Assembly: GCF_025370875.1 (NCBI RefSeq)
Contig: NZ_JAMXFD010000025.1
Location: forward strand, 38,057 to 102,056
Direction: 5' to 3'
DNA: 64,000 nt
DNA from: Laspinema palackyanum D2c
GTDB lineage: Bacteria > Cyanobacteriota > Cyanobacteriia > Cyanobacteriales > Laspinemataceae
Position numbers and translations under genes: made by a program
The notes under the pieces: generated by a model
Databases searched by the model: none
Seen by the model: the letters and a program-made list of their open reading frames with translations, nothing else
What the model was told of the DNA's origin: nothing
In this document: positions 26,093 to 37,200 of the stretch, piece after piece
How positions within the stretch are numbered: the first letter of the stretch is position 1
Layout of the letters: every line of letters starts with the position of its first letter

Positions 26093-29000
26093 ATGACCCC
26101 AATGGAATCCAACTGTTTTGACTCTCCTTTAACCCCCTCGCCGGATGGTTTAAATCTCTCTCCGGAGATAGATGTATTTGTCTTCCCCACCTCTTTTGCT
26201 CAACAGCGATTGTGGTTTATTGACCAGTTTGCTCCCGGTCATTCGTTCTATAATGTCACCACAGCATTGCGGTTAACTGGAGAGGTGAATTTAACCGCTT
26301 TAACCGCTACTTTTACCGCCATTGGCAACCGTCATGAAGCATTACGGACGAGGTTTGCAGCAGTGGAAGGGGAACCTGTCCAGGTGATTGCACCGGAGGC
26401 GGAAATTCCTCTGAATTGGGTGGATTTAAGGTGGTTTCCCCCCGAGGAACAGTTCGCCGAAGTCCAAAGATTGGCGGGGGTGGAATCGGAACGGGGGTTT
26501 AATTTATCCACGGGTCCTTTAATGCGGGTGACTCTGTTGCAATTAGGGGAGTTGGAGTGGATTTTACTGCTAAATCTGCACCACATTATTTCTGATGATT
26601 GGTCGATGGGGGTGTTGATTCGGGAATGGGGAGAAATTTATGGGGCGTTGGTGGCAAATCGTCCGATTAATTTGCCAGAATTACCTTTACAATATGCGGA
26701 TTTTGCCGAATGGCAACGGGAGTGGTTTCAAGGAGAGGTTTTAGAGCAGCAGTTAGGCTATTGGCGGCAGCAATTACGGGGGATTGTTCCCCTGAATTTA
26801 CCGGGAGATTTCCCCCCTTCCCCCAGACCTAGCTATCAGGGAGGCAGTCTACAAATTGAGTTCTCTCCTGCTCTGACCCAGGGGTTAAAACGGTTATCCC
26901 AGGATGCGGGGGTGACTTTATTTATGACGCTGTTGGCGGGGTTTCAACTGCTGTTATCTCGCTACAGTCAGCAGGATGAGGTGACCGTGGGTTCCCCGAT
27001 TGCCAATCGCAACCGCAGCGAAATTGAGGGGTTAATTGGGTTTTTTGTGAATAGTTTGGTGTTGCGGACTTCGGTGGCTGGAAATCCGACGGTTCGGGAG
27101 TTTTTGGCGCGGGTGCGAGAGGTGACGTTAGGCGCTTATGCTCATCAAGATTTGCCTTTTGAAAAGGTGGTGGAGGCGTTACATCCGGACCGGGTTTTAA
27201 CGGTTCATCCCCTATTTCAGGTGGTGTTTAATTTGCAAAATGCCCCGATGCAGGAGTTGGAATTGCCGGGGTTAACGGTGAGTTCTATGAGTTTGGGGGT
27301 GAAGACCACCCGGTTTGATTTAGAGGTGCATTTGTGGGAGGCGGGAGACAGTTTTCGCCGCACTTATGGGGAAGATTGGCAGCATGGGGAGGGTCTGCGG
27401 GGATTGGTGGTTTACAATCGCAGTCGCTTTCAGGGGGAGACGGTTAACCAGATGTTGGAACAGTTTAAAACGGTGTTAGAGAATATGGTTAAAAATCCAG
27501 AGGAGTGCATCAATCAGGTGGGATTAATCAGTGAGCAGGAACAGGGGAAATTAAGGGAGTGGAATCAGACGCAAACGGAGTATCCCCAAGGGGGAATTCC
27601 TCAACAATTTGAGGCGCAGGTGTTGGCGCATCCGGAGGCGGTGGCAGTGACGATCGCCGGGGAATCTTTGAGTTATGGGGAACTGAACCGGCGCAGCAAT
27701 CAAGTGGCGCATTATTTACAAAAATTGGGGATAGAGTCTGAGGAGGTAGTGGGAATTTGTGCCGAACAATCCCTGGAGGCAATTGTGGGAATGGTGGGGA
27801 TTTTGAAGGCGGGGGGTGCTTATTTGCCATTAGACCCGAGTTATCCGCGCGATCGCCTGGAGTGGATGGGGGAAGATGCGGCAATTCGGGTGGTGCTTAC
27901 GCCGGAACGATTTGAGCAGCAATTGAGCGCTGTGGGAGAGGTGCGGGTTTGTTTGGATGGCGACTGGCAGGCAATTTCCCAGGAATCCCCGGAGAATCTC
28001 ACGGCGTCAATTTCCGGGAGTCGTCTTGCTTATGTGATTTACACCTCGGGATCAACGGGAACACCGAAAGGGGTGGCAGTTTCTCACCGCGCAGTCAATC
28101 GTCTCGTTTTAAATACAAATTATATCCAAATCACCCCCCAGGACCGGATTGCTCAAGCAGCAACCCTCGCTTTTGATGCCGCAACTTTTGAGATTTGGGG
28201 TGCGTTGCTCAATGGCGCTCACTTAGTGGGAATCAGTCCGGCAGTTATCCTCTCTCCTCACGATTTAGTTCGGGAATTGCAGGAGAAACAAATTGATATA
28301 TTATTCTTAACTACAGCGTTATTTCAGCAGGTGGTTCGGGCGATTCCCCAAGGGTTTCAGTCCTTGCGCTGCTTATTATTTGGAGGGGAAACTGTCGATC
28401 CCCGCTGGGTGAAAAAGCTGCTGAAACAAGGGATGCCACAGGAGTTGCTTCATGTTTATGGACCGACAGAAAATACCACTTTTTCCACCTATTACCGGAT
28501 AGATTCCCTCCCGGAAGCAGCGAAGACGATTCCCATTGGTAAACCCATTGCCAATACGGAAGTTTATCTGTTGGATGAGCAGTTGCAACCAGTACCCGTG
28601 GGGATTTCTGGGGAAATCTATTTAGGTGGGGATGGACTGGCGCGAGGGTATCTGAATCGTCCGCAATTAACCGAGGAACGCTTTATCATTTATCCCGGGG
28701 ATACATCGGGAAGGCGACTTTATAAAACGGGGGATTTAGGGCGGTATAAACCCGATGGGAATCTGGAGTTTTTAGGGCGAATTGACCATCAGGTGAAGAT
28801 TCGGGGTTATCGGATTGAACTCGGGGAAATAGAGGCGATGTTGTGTCAGCATCCGGGAGTTGCAGCAGCAGTGGCGATCGCCCAAGAAGAGATACCCGGC
28901 GATAAACAATTGGTTGCGTATGTGGTCCCCCGAGTCACTCCCGGGGAATCTTCGGGGTTGAATATTGGTGAATTGCGGCGGTTTATGAGTGAAAAATTAC

Positions 29001-29422
29001 CCCGTTATATGCTACCTGCTGCCTATGCTCTCCTAGAAGTGTTACCGTTGACACAAAATGGAAAAATCAACCGGCAAATCTTACCTGAGATAGAGACAAC
29101 ATTTGAGGAGTTACCAGAAAATTATGTAGCACCTCGAACTTCGGTTGAAGAATTGTTGGTGGACATTTGGCGACAAGTGTTAGGAAAACCGCAGGTAGGT
29201 GTTTATGATAATTTCTTCGAGTTGGGAGGACATTCCCTCCTGGCAACTCAACTCATTTCCCGGATTCGCGACGGGTTAAAAATCGAGTTACCAGTCAGTC
29301 AATTATTTGAAGCGCCAACGGTGGCGAGTTTAGCCAACTATATTGAAACAGTTTCTTGGGCGGCAAAACAGCCCAAATGGTCCAATCCAAACCAGGATTT
29401 TACAGAAGAGGTAGAGTTTTGA
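26093..29422 (+). CDS. NRPS module 1: condensation-adenylation-PCP
   Basis: A 1109-residue single-module NRPS. The C domain (about 28-460) has the active-site motif HHIISDD at 163-169: catalytic H164 is present, but the usual Gly of HHxxxDG is Asp. The A domain (about 500-1000) has YTSGSTGTPKG and NGKINR; specificity positions read D-A-F-F-L-G-V-T-F(-K), which I associate with Ile or a similar branched-chain residue. The PCP carries GGHSLL with S1048 for phosphopantetheine. Because it opens the assembly line with a C domain, it may condense an acyl chain or an upstream peptide made elsewhere. The stop overlaps the TTG start of the next NRPS. Its ATG lacks a clear ribosome site; a second ATG lies 9 bases on. 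Confidence 0.92.
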   Translation: MTPMESNCFDSPLTPSPDGLNLSPEIDVFVFPTSFAQQRLWFIDQFAPGHSFYNVTTALRLTGEVNLTALTATFTAIGNRHEALRTRFAAVEGEPVQVIAPEAEIPLNWVDLRWFPPEEQFAEVQRLAGVESERGFNLSTGPLMRVTLLQLGELEWILLLNLHHIISDDWSMGVLIREWGEIYGALVANRPINLPELPLQYADFAEWQREWFQGEVLEQQLGYWRQQLRGIVPLNLPGDFPPSPRPSYQGGSLQIEFSPALTQGLKRLSQDAGVTLFMTLLAGFQLLLSRYSQQDEVTVGSPIANRNRSEIEGLIGFFVNSLVLRTSVAGNPTVREFLARVREVTLGAYAHQDLPFEKVVEALHPDRVLTVHPLFQVVFNLQNAPMQELELPGLTVSSMSLGVKTTRFDLEVHLWEAGDSFRRTYGEDWQHGEGLRGLVVYNRSRFQGETVNQMLEQFKTVLENMVKNPEECINQVGLISEQEQGKLREWNQTQTEYPQGGIPQQFEAQVLAHPEAVAVTIAGESLSYGELNRRSNQVAHYLQKLGIESEEVVGICAEQSLEAIVGMVGILKAGGAYLPLDPSYPRDRLEWMGEDAAIRVVLTPERFEQQLSAVGEVRVCLDGDWQAISQESPENLTASISGSRLAYVIYTSGSTGTPKGVAVSHRAVNRLVLNTNYIQITPQDRIAQAATLAFDAATFEIWGALLNGAHLVGISPAVILSPHDLVRELQEKQIDILFLTTALFQQVVRAIPQGFQSLRCLLFGGETVDPRWVKKLLKQGMPQELLHVYGPTENTTFSTYYRIDSLPEAAKTIPIGKPIANTEVYLLDEQLQPVPVGISGEIYLGGDGLARGYLNRPQLTEERFIIYPGDTSGRRLYKTGDLGRYKPDGNLEFLGRIDHQVKIRGYRIELGEIEAMLCQHPGVAAAVAIAQEEIPGDKQLVAYVVPRVTPGESSGLNIGELRRFMSEKLPRYMLPAAYALLEVLPLTQNGKINRQILPEIETTFEELPENYVAPRTSVEELLVDIWRQVLGKPQVGVYDNFFELGGHSLLATQLISRIRDGLKIELPVSQLFEAPTVASLANYIETVSWAAKQPKWSNPNQDFTEEVEF

Positions 29423-32400
29423 ATACCCTAAAATTTTTATCAGAATTGCGCGAGTTAGAGATTCAGTTAACCGTAGAAGGCAGTCGCCTAATTTGCCAAG
29501 CTCCCGAAGGCCGGTTAACTCCTGAAATCCGCAACCAAATTTCTCAACATAAAGGGGATATTTTGAGCTTCTTTCAGCGGGCGAACCGCAGTGTCACCGA
29601 GACGCCGACTAATCTTAAACCAATTTCCCGAACCGGGAATTTACCCCTCTCCTTCGCTCAACAACGCCTCTGGTTTTTAGACCGATTAGTGCCGAACAAT
29701 CCCTTTTATAATATGCCCGCAGCAGTGCGGTTAACGGGGGAGGTGAATGTAGAGGTCCTGGAGGCGGCTTTTCAGGAAATTATCCGCCGTCATGAAGGGT
29801 TGAAAACGGTTTTCCCCGAGAGGAAAGGAGAAGGAGTTCAGGAGATTCAAGCTCATATTCCCGTTCCGATTCATGTGCTGAATTTGCAGAATTTATCCGC
29901 CACCGAACGAGAGAAGCAGGTGGAACGGATTATCACCCATGAGGCGCTACGTCCGTTTAATTTATCCACGGGTCCTTTACTGCGGATTTCTTTAATTCAA
30001 TTAACGGCATCGGAACATTTACTGATGCTGAATATGCATCATATTATCTCCGATGGCTGGTCGATTGGGGTACTGATTCAGGAATTGGGGATACTTTATA
30101 GCGCTTTTGTCCAGGGAGAACTGTCTCCCCTGCCAGAATTGACCCTTCAATATGCAGATTTTGCCCATTGGCAGCGGGAATGGTTACAAGGGGAAATTTT
30201 AGAGCAACAATTGGCCTATTGGCGACAACAGTTAGAGGGAATTTCCATGCTGAATTTACCCAGCGATCGCCCTCGTCCTGCGGTCCCCAGTTATCGCGGA
30301 AAACGTTATGGGTTGCAGATTTCCAAGGCTGTAAGTGCAGAATTAGCCGCATTGAGTCAGCGGGAAGGGGTCACTTTATTTATGACCTTACTGGCGGCAT
30401 TTCAAACCTTGTTGTATCGCTACACGCAACAAGAAGATATTGCAGTCGGTTCCCCCATTGCCAATCGCAATCGCAGTGAAATTGAACCCTTAATTGGCTT
30501 TTTTGTCAATAGTTTAGTCCTCCGAACCGATTTATCAGGAAATCCAACTTTTCGAGAAGTATTGGCCCGGGTTAAACCCGTGGCATTAGGCGCTTATGCT
30601 CATCAGGATGTTCCCTTTGAAAAGTTAGTCGAAGAGTTGCATCCAGAACGGTCTTTAAATCATAATCCCCTGTTTCAGGTCGCATTTGCGTTACAAAATG
30701 CCCCGATGCAGGAGTTAGAATTACCGGGATTAACCTTGAGTCCCCAACGGTTAGAAGCGGGGACTGCCCGGTTTGATTTAGAATTACATTTATGGGAACA
30801 GTCCTCTACTAATCCGATGTGGGTAGATAGTCGGGACGGAATTAGCGGATTTGTGATTTACAGCACCGATTTGTTTGACGAACCCACCATTGTCCGGTTA
30901 GTCGCCCATTTTCAAACCTTACTAGAAGCAATTGTGGCAAACCCGGACCAACGGATTGCCGATTTACCGATTTTAAGTGAAGCAGAACGACATCAATTAT
31001 TAGTGCAGTGGAATCAAACTCAGGTGAAGTATCCCCAAGAGTTAGCGATCCATCAGTTAGTCGAAATTCAGGCAGCAGAAAATCCAGACAAACCCGCTTT
31101 AGTGTGTGGGAACAAAACCCTGACTTATGGGGAGTTAAATCGCCGGAGTAACCAACTGGCCCATTATTTGCAAAAATTAGGGGTAGGGGTGGAAGTTGTT
31201 GTGGGATTGTGCCTCGATCGCACCTTAGAAATGGCAGTGGCGATGCTGGGAATTCTCAAAGCAGGGGGCGCTTATTTACCCCTAGACCCCTCAGTTCCCA
31301 GCAGTCGTTTAAATCGGATGTTAACCGAGGCCAAAGTTCCGGTTTTACTCACTCAACAGTCCAGTTTATCTCAATTTAGTCGAGTTATTTGTAAGATTGT
31401 ATGTTTGGATACAGACAAGGCGCTAATTGAACGCCAACCGGATGAAAATCTCAGCAGTTCGGTGACGCCAAATTCCCTCGCATACGTGATTTATACCTCG
31501 GGTTCTACTGGGGAACCGAAGGGGGTAGAAATTGAGCAAAAGAGTCTGTTAAATTTAACCTATTGGCATCAACAAGCGTTTGCCGTGTCTGCCAGCGATC
31601 GCAGTACCCAGGTTGCCGGAGTTGCCTTTGATGCCTGTGGGTGGGAAATTTGGCCCTATTTAACCGCAGGCGCTTGTATTTATATCGTGGATAACGAAAC
31701 CCGGCGATCGCCGGAAAAATTGCGGGATTGGTTGGTGAAAAATGCGATAACCATCAGCTTTTTACCCACCCCCTTAGCGGAACAAGTCTTACAATTAAAG
31801 TGGCCGGAACAGACTCCCTTGCGCCTGTTACTCACCGGGGGAGAAACATTGCATCACCATCCGTTACCCTCTCATCCATTCCAGGTGGTGAATAATTACG
31901 GACCCACGGAGAATACTGTTGTCACTACCTCTGGAATCATTCCTGTCGGCAAGGGTCGGGAGATGAACCCGGGAATTGGCAAGGCGATCGCCAATACTCA
32001 ACTTTATGTCTGCGATCGACAGTTTCACCCGGTGGCGATCGGTATTCCTGGAGAATTATATATTGGCGGAGATGGACTCGCCAGAGGGTATCGCAACCAT
32101 CCCGAACTCACTGCCGAAGCATTTATCTGCAACCCCTTCCACCCCGAACCGGGCAATTTGCTGTATAAAACCGGGGATTTAGTCCGCTATCAACCCGATG
32201 GCAGTCTGGAGTTTTTGGGTCGTCTGGACCAACAAGTAAAAATTCGCGGATTCCGCATTGAATTAGGAGAAATTGAAGCAACTTTAGCCCAACATCCCAC
32301 AGTAAATCAAACCCTCGTCACTGCCTCGGAAAATGAGCGAGGAGAGACCCAATTAACTGCTTATCTGGCCTTAAATTTGAAGAAAGTAGAACAGGTCGCC

Positions 32401-34131
32401 CTGAACCCCATTGCCTTGCAAGCAGAACAAGTGCAACAATGGCAAATTCTCTACAATGAAACTTATCAAATGCCCGCCGTTGGCATGGAACCCAGTTTTA
32501 ATATTGTCGGGTGGAATAGCAGCTATACCGGCGAACCCATCCCCCCAGCAGAGATGCGGGAATGGGTAGACCATCAAGCAGCCCAAATTTTAGCCTTAGA
32601 ACCGAATCAAGTCCTAGAAATTGGCTGCGGGACCGGATTATTACTGTTTAGAATAGCCCCGCAAACCACCCAATATTGCGGGACCGATTTTTCGCCCCCC
32701 TCCCTCAATTTTATTCGCCAACATTTGGGCAAATACGACTTAAATCAAGTCACCTTACTCGAAAAACTAGCTACCGATTTTGAAAGTATTGCCCCCCAGA
32801 GTTTTGATACCGTAATTCTCAACTCCATCGTCCAATATTTCCCCAGTTTAGACTACCTCATTGAGGCCATTTCTGGGGCAGTCACCGCCACCAAACCAGG
32901 CGGGCACATCTTCATCGGCGACTTACGGAGTTTACCCCTCCTCAAAGCCTTTTATACCGATGTGGAACTAACTCGCGCCCAACCTTGCCTCACGCGCCAA
33001 CAGTTACAACAACGGGTAGAAATGCAACTCTTTCAAGAGGTAGAATTAGCCGTAGACCCGGCATTCTTCAATACCTTAAAATCTCGTATCCCCCAGATTG
33101 AAACCGTAGAAATTCAACTGATGCGCGGTCACTCTCAGAATGAATTAACCCAGTTTCGGTATAATGCCATTCTCCATCTAGCAACAACCGAGATTCAGTC
33201 CAAATCAAAAAAAACTCATCGGATTAACTGGCTGAATCAGGGGCAAACTAACGACGATTGGACCCTGGACAAACTGCGCCAACACTTAATCGAACATAAC
33301 CCCGATATCTGCGGACTCTCGCGGGTCCAAAATAGCCGAGTCAATGCCGCAGTTCAAGCAACAGAATGGCTGTTTAATTCTACCCAATTTAAAACAGCGG
33401 GTCAATTGAAAAAAGCCGTTGAACCCCTGCAAAATTCAGGTATCAATCCCGAAGACTGGTATAATTTAGACATCCCCTATCGCGTTCAGATTCGCTGGTC
33501 TGATTCCAGCGTCGAGGGATGCTATGATGTCGTCTTTGTGCGGGAAGATATTACCGATTTCATCCTAGAAGCGAGTCCCGAACCCAGTGCCGAAGTTGCT
33601 TATGCCAACAATCCCTTACAAGGAAAAGCAGCGCGTCAATTTGTGCCGGAATTGCGGGAATATCTCAGCCAAACACTGCCCGATTATATGATACCCTCAG
33701 CATTTGTGGTATTAGAGTATCTTCCCCTCACTGCGAACGGCAAAGTCGATCGCCATGCCTTACCCACTGCCACCGCTATCACCCCAGAATTAGCCGGAAA
33801 TTATACTCCACCGCGTACAACCACCGAAGAACATCTCGTCCAAATTTGGGCCGAAGTTTTGGGGATAAAACGAGTGGGAATACACGATAATTTCTTTGAA
33901 CTCGGGGGACATTCATTACTGGCAACCCAACTCGCCTCCCGAGTCCGCGATAAATTTGGGCTAGAGTTGCCTTTACGCAGTGTCTTTGAATCGCCCACTA
34001 TTGCCGAATTAGCGCCTGTGGTTCAGGGATTAAAACAGCAGAATTCTAACCCTCATGCACCAGCATTAGTTCCCGTTTCCCGAGAAAGGCGGCGGATGAA
34101 GTTATCCTCGTTAAACCCCGATCGCAAATAG
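29419..34131 (+). CDS. NRPS module 2: TubC docking-condensation-adenylation(N-methyltransferase)-PCP
   Basis: A 1570-residue NRPS. The TTG at 29419 is chosen as start because it follows AAGAGG at a fair distance, overlaps the previous stop by four bases and opens directly into a TubC-type docking domain (FLSELRELEIQLTVEGSRL). The C domain has HHIISDG. The A domain specificity positions read D-A-W-F-L-G-N-V-V(-K), the standard leucine code. An N-methyltransferase is inserted between A8 and A9 (VLEIGCGTG at about 1065; WNSSYTGEPIP before it, as in McyA-type N-methylating modules). A10 is NGKVDR and the PCP Ser is S1499. The expected unit is N-methyl-leucine. Confidence 0.92.
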   Translation: MNTLKFLSELRELEIQLTVEGSRLICQAPEGRLTPEIRNQISQHKGDILSFFQRANRSVTETPTNLKPISRTGNLPLSFAQQRLWFLDRLVPNNPFYNMPAAVRLTGEVNVEVLEAAFQEIIRRHEGLKTVFPERKGEGVQEIQAHIPVPIHVLNLQNLSATEREKQVERIITHEALRPFNLSTGPLLRISLIQLTASEHLLMLNMHHIISDGWSIGVLIQELGILYSAFVQGELSPLPELTLQYADFAHWQREWLQGEILEQQLAYWRQQLEGISMLNLPSDRPRPAVPSYRGKRYGLQISKAVSAELAALSQREGVTLFMTLLAAFQTLLYRYTQQEDIAVGSPIANRNRSEIEPLIGFFVNSLVLRTDLSGNPTFREVLARVKPVALGAYAHQDVPFEKLVEELHPERSLNHNPLFQVAFALQNAPMQELELPGLTLSPQRLEAGTARFDLELHLWEQSSTNPMWVDSRDGISGFVIYSTDLFDEPTIVRLVAHFQTLLEAIVANPDQRIADLPILSEAERHQLLVQWNQTQVKYPQELAIHQLVEIQAAENPDKPALVCGNKTLTYGELNRRSNQLAHYLQKLGVGVEVVVGLCLDRTLEMAVAMLGILKAGGAYLPLDPSVPSSRLNRMLTEAKVPVLLTQQSSLSQFSRVICKIVCLDTDKALIERQPDENLSSSVTPNSLAYVIYTSGSTGEPKGVEIEQKSLLNLTYWHQQAFAVSASDRSTQVAGVAFDACGWEIWPYLTAGACIYIVDNETRRSPEKLRDWLVKNAITISFLPTPLAEQVLQLKWPEQTPLRLLLTGGETLHHHPLPSHPFQVVNNYGPTENTVVTTSGIIPVGKGREMNPGIGKAIANTQLYVCDRQFHPVAIGIPGELYIGGDGLARGYRNHPELTAEAFICNPFHPEPGNLLYKTGDLVRYQPDGSLEFLGRLDQQVKIRGFRIELGEIEATLAQHPTVNQTLVTASENERGETQLTAYLALNLKKVEQVALNPIALQAEQVQQWQILYNETYQMPAVGMEPSFNIVGWNSSYTGEPIPPAEMREWVDHQAAQILALEPNQVLEIGCGTGLLLFRIAPQTTQYCGTDFSPPSLNFIRQHLGKYDLNQVTLLEKLATDFESIAPQSFDTVILNSIVQYFPSLDYLIEAISGAVTATKPGGHIFIGDLRSLPLLKAFYTDVELTRAQPCLTRQQLQQRVEMQLFQEVELAVDPAFFNTLKSRIPQIETVEIQLMRGHSQNELTQFRYNAILHLATTEIQSKSKKTHRINWLNQGQTNDDWTLDKLRQHLIEHNPDICGLSRVQNSRVNAAVQATEWLFNSTQFKTAGQLKKAVEPLQNSGINPEDWYNLDIPYRVQIRWSDSSVEGCYDVVFVREDITDFILEASPEPSAEVAYANNPLQGKAARQFVPELREYLSQTLPDYMIPSAFVVLEYLPLTANGKVDRHALPTATAITPELAGNYTPPRTTTEEHLVQIWAEVLGIKRVGIHDNFFELGGHSLLATQLASRVRDKFGLELPLRSVFESPTIAELAPVVQGLKQQNSNPHAPALVPVSRERRRMKLSSLNPDRK

Positions 34132-34136
34132 TCATG

Positions 34137-34260
34137 ATATAGCGGTTTCTGAACTTTCATGGTACAGATAGATAGCGCAATTGTAGGGTGGGCACTGCCC
34201 ACATTACTCCTGTCGGTGGGCAGTGCCCACCCTACTCATAACTTGGGGAACCGCTATATC
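34137..34260. mobile_element. MITE-like palindromic element
   Basis: A 124-base element with perfect 12-bp terminal inverted repeats GATATAGCGGTT/AACCGCTATATC. An inner near-perfect inverted repeat, GTAGGGTGGGCACTGCCCAC and its complement, lies around a short loop. It has no coding capacity. It lies between NRPS genes 2 and 3 and could form a strong RNA hairpin there. Confidence 0.8.
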
Positions 34261-34288
34261 CGTTTAATTCGAGGAAATTTCACTTAAC

Positions 34289-37200
34289 ATGACTCAAGAA
34301 ACCGAGGTTTTTGTCTTTCCCGCGTCCTTTGCCCAACAACGGTTATGGTTTCTCAACCAATTAGCGCCGGATAATCCATTTTACAATGTTTCAGCAGCGA
34401 TTCAACTGACCGGGAAACTCAATTTATCCGCTTTAGAACAAAGTTTTAATGAAATTGTTCGCCGTCATGAAAGCTTACGCACTACTTTTGCTCTTTTAGA
34501 AGGACAAGTTGTGCAAGTGATTTCCCCAGAATTGACCCTTGCTGTGAATGCGATCGCCTTGCAGCATCTTCCCCCATCTGAACGAGACTCAGAAGCGCAA
34601 CGCTTGGCAACTTTAGCGGCAGAAGAACCGTTTGATTTAACCACCGGTCCTTTACTGAGAATTTCTCTGTTACAACGCAGTGAAACGGACTCGATTTTGT
34701 TGCTGAATTTTCATCATATTGTTGCCGATGGATGGTCCATTGGCATCTTGCTGGGGGAGTTGGGGAAATTATATACTGCCTTTGCTAATCAGCAATCCTC
34801 CCCTTTGCCGGGTTTACCACTTCAATATGCTGACTTTACCGAATGGCAGCAGCAATGGTTGCAGGGAGAGTTTTTGGAAACCCAGTTAACCTATTGGAAA
34901 CAGCAATTACAGCATTTATCTCCCCTGAATCTACCTAGCGATCGCCCTCGACCCCCGATTCCCAGTTATCGCGGGGGACAACAACAATTTGCCCTCTCTC
35001 CCGCCTTAACCGCCTCGATTAAACAGTTGAGTCAGCAAACGGAAACCACCCTGTTTATGACCCTGCTGGCGGCCTTTAAAACGTTACTTTATCGCTACAC
35101 TGGACAAACCGATATTGCAGTCGGTTCTCCCATTGCCAACCGCAATCATCAGGAAATTGAAGGGTTAATCGGCTTTTTTGTCAATAGTTTAGTCCTACGA
35201 ACGGATTTATCCGAAAATCCCACCTTTCTGGAGTTATTAACTCAAGTCAAATCTTTGGCATTCGCCGCTTACGCCCATCAGGATTTGCCTTTTGAAAAGC
35301 TGGTTGAGGAACTGCATCCTCAGCGAGATTTGAGTCAAAACCCCCTGTTTCAAGTCAGTTTTAGCTTGCAAAATACACCAAGGAATGGCCTGGAATTGCC
35401 CGGACTCACCTTGAGTCTGTTAGAGTGGGACATCCCTAGGGCTAAACTGGATTTAGAGGTTAATTTATGGGAAGAATCTGACCAAATTAAAGGTCAAGTG
35501 ATTTATAGTACAGATTTATTTGACTCTAGCACAATCACCCGATGGATGGGACATTTTCAAACGCTGTTAGCTGAAATTGTCACTGACCCGAATCAAAAGA
35601 TTTCAGATTTGCAGATTTTAACGCCAGGGGAACGGGACTGCCTGTTGGTTGAATTTAATTCTCCTGTCTATCCATTCCTTCCTCAACCCCAACTACAGCA
35701 TCCCTCCTTTCTGCATTTATTTGAAGAAATTGTTCAGCGATCGCCCAATCACCTGGCCCTCGTCTCTGCTGAAAACTCTCTCACTTATCAAGATTTACAC
35801 CACCAATCCAATCAAATCGCCCGGTATCTACAACAATTGGGGGTTAAACAGGAAAAGTTAGTGGGTCTTTGTTTACCGCCCTCCATCGATGCAGTCGCCT
35901 GTATCCTTGGCATTCTCAAAGCAGGGGGCGTCTATCTCTATTGTGACCCCACCTATCCCCCAGAACGACTCCAGTTTATCCTATCCGATGCCGATGTCTC
36001 TCTCCTATTGACCCGATCGCCCTTTATCCCCCCCCACACTTCCCCCCAAGTATCCATCCTGGATTTAGAACAACATCAAGGGGCGATCGCGCAACAAAGT
36101 CCAGAATCCCTCACTTATCCCATCACTCCGGATCATCTCGCTTATGTGATTTACACCTCGGGTTCCACCGGAAAACCCAAAGGCGTCTTAATCGAACACC
36201 GAGGACTCTCTAACTTAATCCTCGCCCAACATCAAGTCTTTCAACTGAATCAAAATAGCCGAATTTTGCAATTTGCCTCCCTGAGTTTTGATGCCTCAAT
36301 CTTTGAAATTGTTCTAGCATTCAGTACCGGCGCAACCCTCTATTTAGCGGACGAAGAATCCCGCTATGGCGGAACCGCTTTAATGACCTTTTTGAGCAAA
36401 TTTGCGATTACTCATGCCTCCCTCACTCCCGCAGTTTTGGCAACCTTGCCGACCGGGGAATTACCCGCCCTCCATACCCTAATTTCTGCCGGAGAATCCT
36501 GTTCCCTAGCATTAGCTAAACGCTGGTTTAACTCCTGCTACTTTTTCAATGCCTATGGTCCAACTGAATCCACAGTTTGGGCTACCGTTGCCGAAATTAC
36601 CGACCCCACTCAGAACCCGCCCATCGGTCGCCCTATTCCTAATATGGAAGTCTATCTCTTGGATGCCAATTTGCAGCCAGTTCCCATTGGAATTCCTGGA
36701 GAAATTTATATCGCCGGGGAGGGATTGGCGCGAGGGTATCTCAATCGGCAGCAATTAAACTCAGAACGGTTTATTACTCACGCTTTTACTCCAGAACAAA
36801 CAGTCCGGCTGTACAAAACCGGGGACTTAGCCCGCTATCAACCCGATGGCAATTTGGAATTTATAGGTCGCTTAGACCATCAGGTTAAAGTTCGCGGTTA
36901 TCGGATAGAATTAGGGGAAATTGAGATAACAATTACCCAATATTATAACATAAAACAAGCCCAAGTCATTGCCACAGACCGGGGTCAACTGGTTGCTTAT
37001 ATTGTGCCGGAAGGGAATCAACCGATTAACCTGGAGAAACTGCAAAGTTTTCTGGGCAGAACGTTACCCGGATACATGATTCCCCAGGAGTTGATTGTGC
37101 TAGAGTCCCTGCCTATGACCGATCGCGGCAAACTTGATCATCACCGATTACCCGCCCCCGGAACCCTTGCCCCGGGGCAGTTTATCCCCCCAGGTAACCC

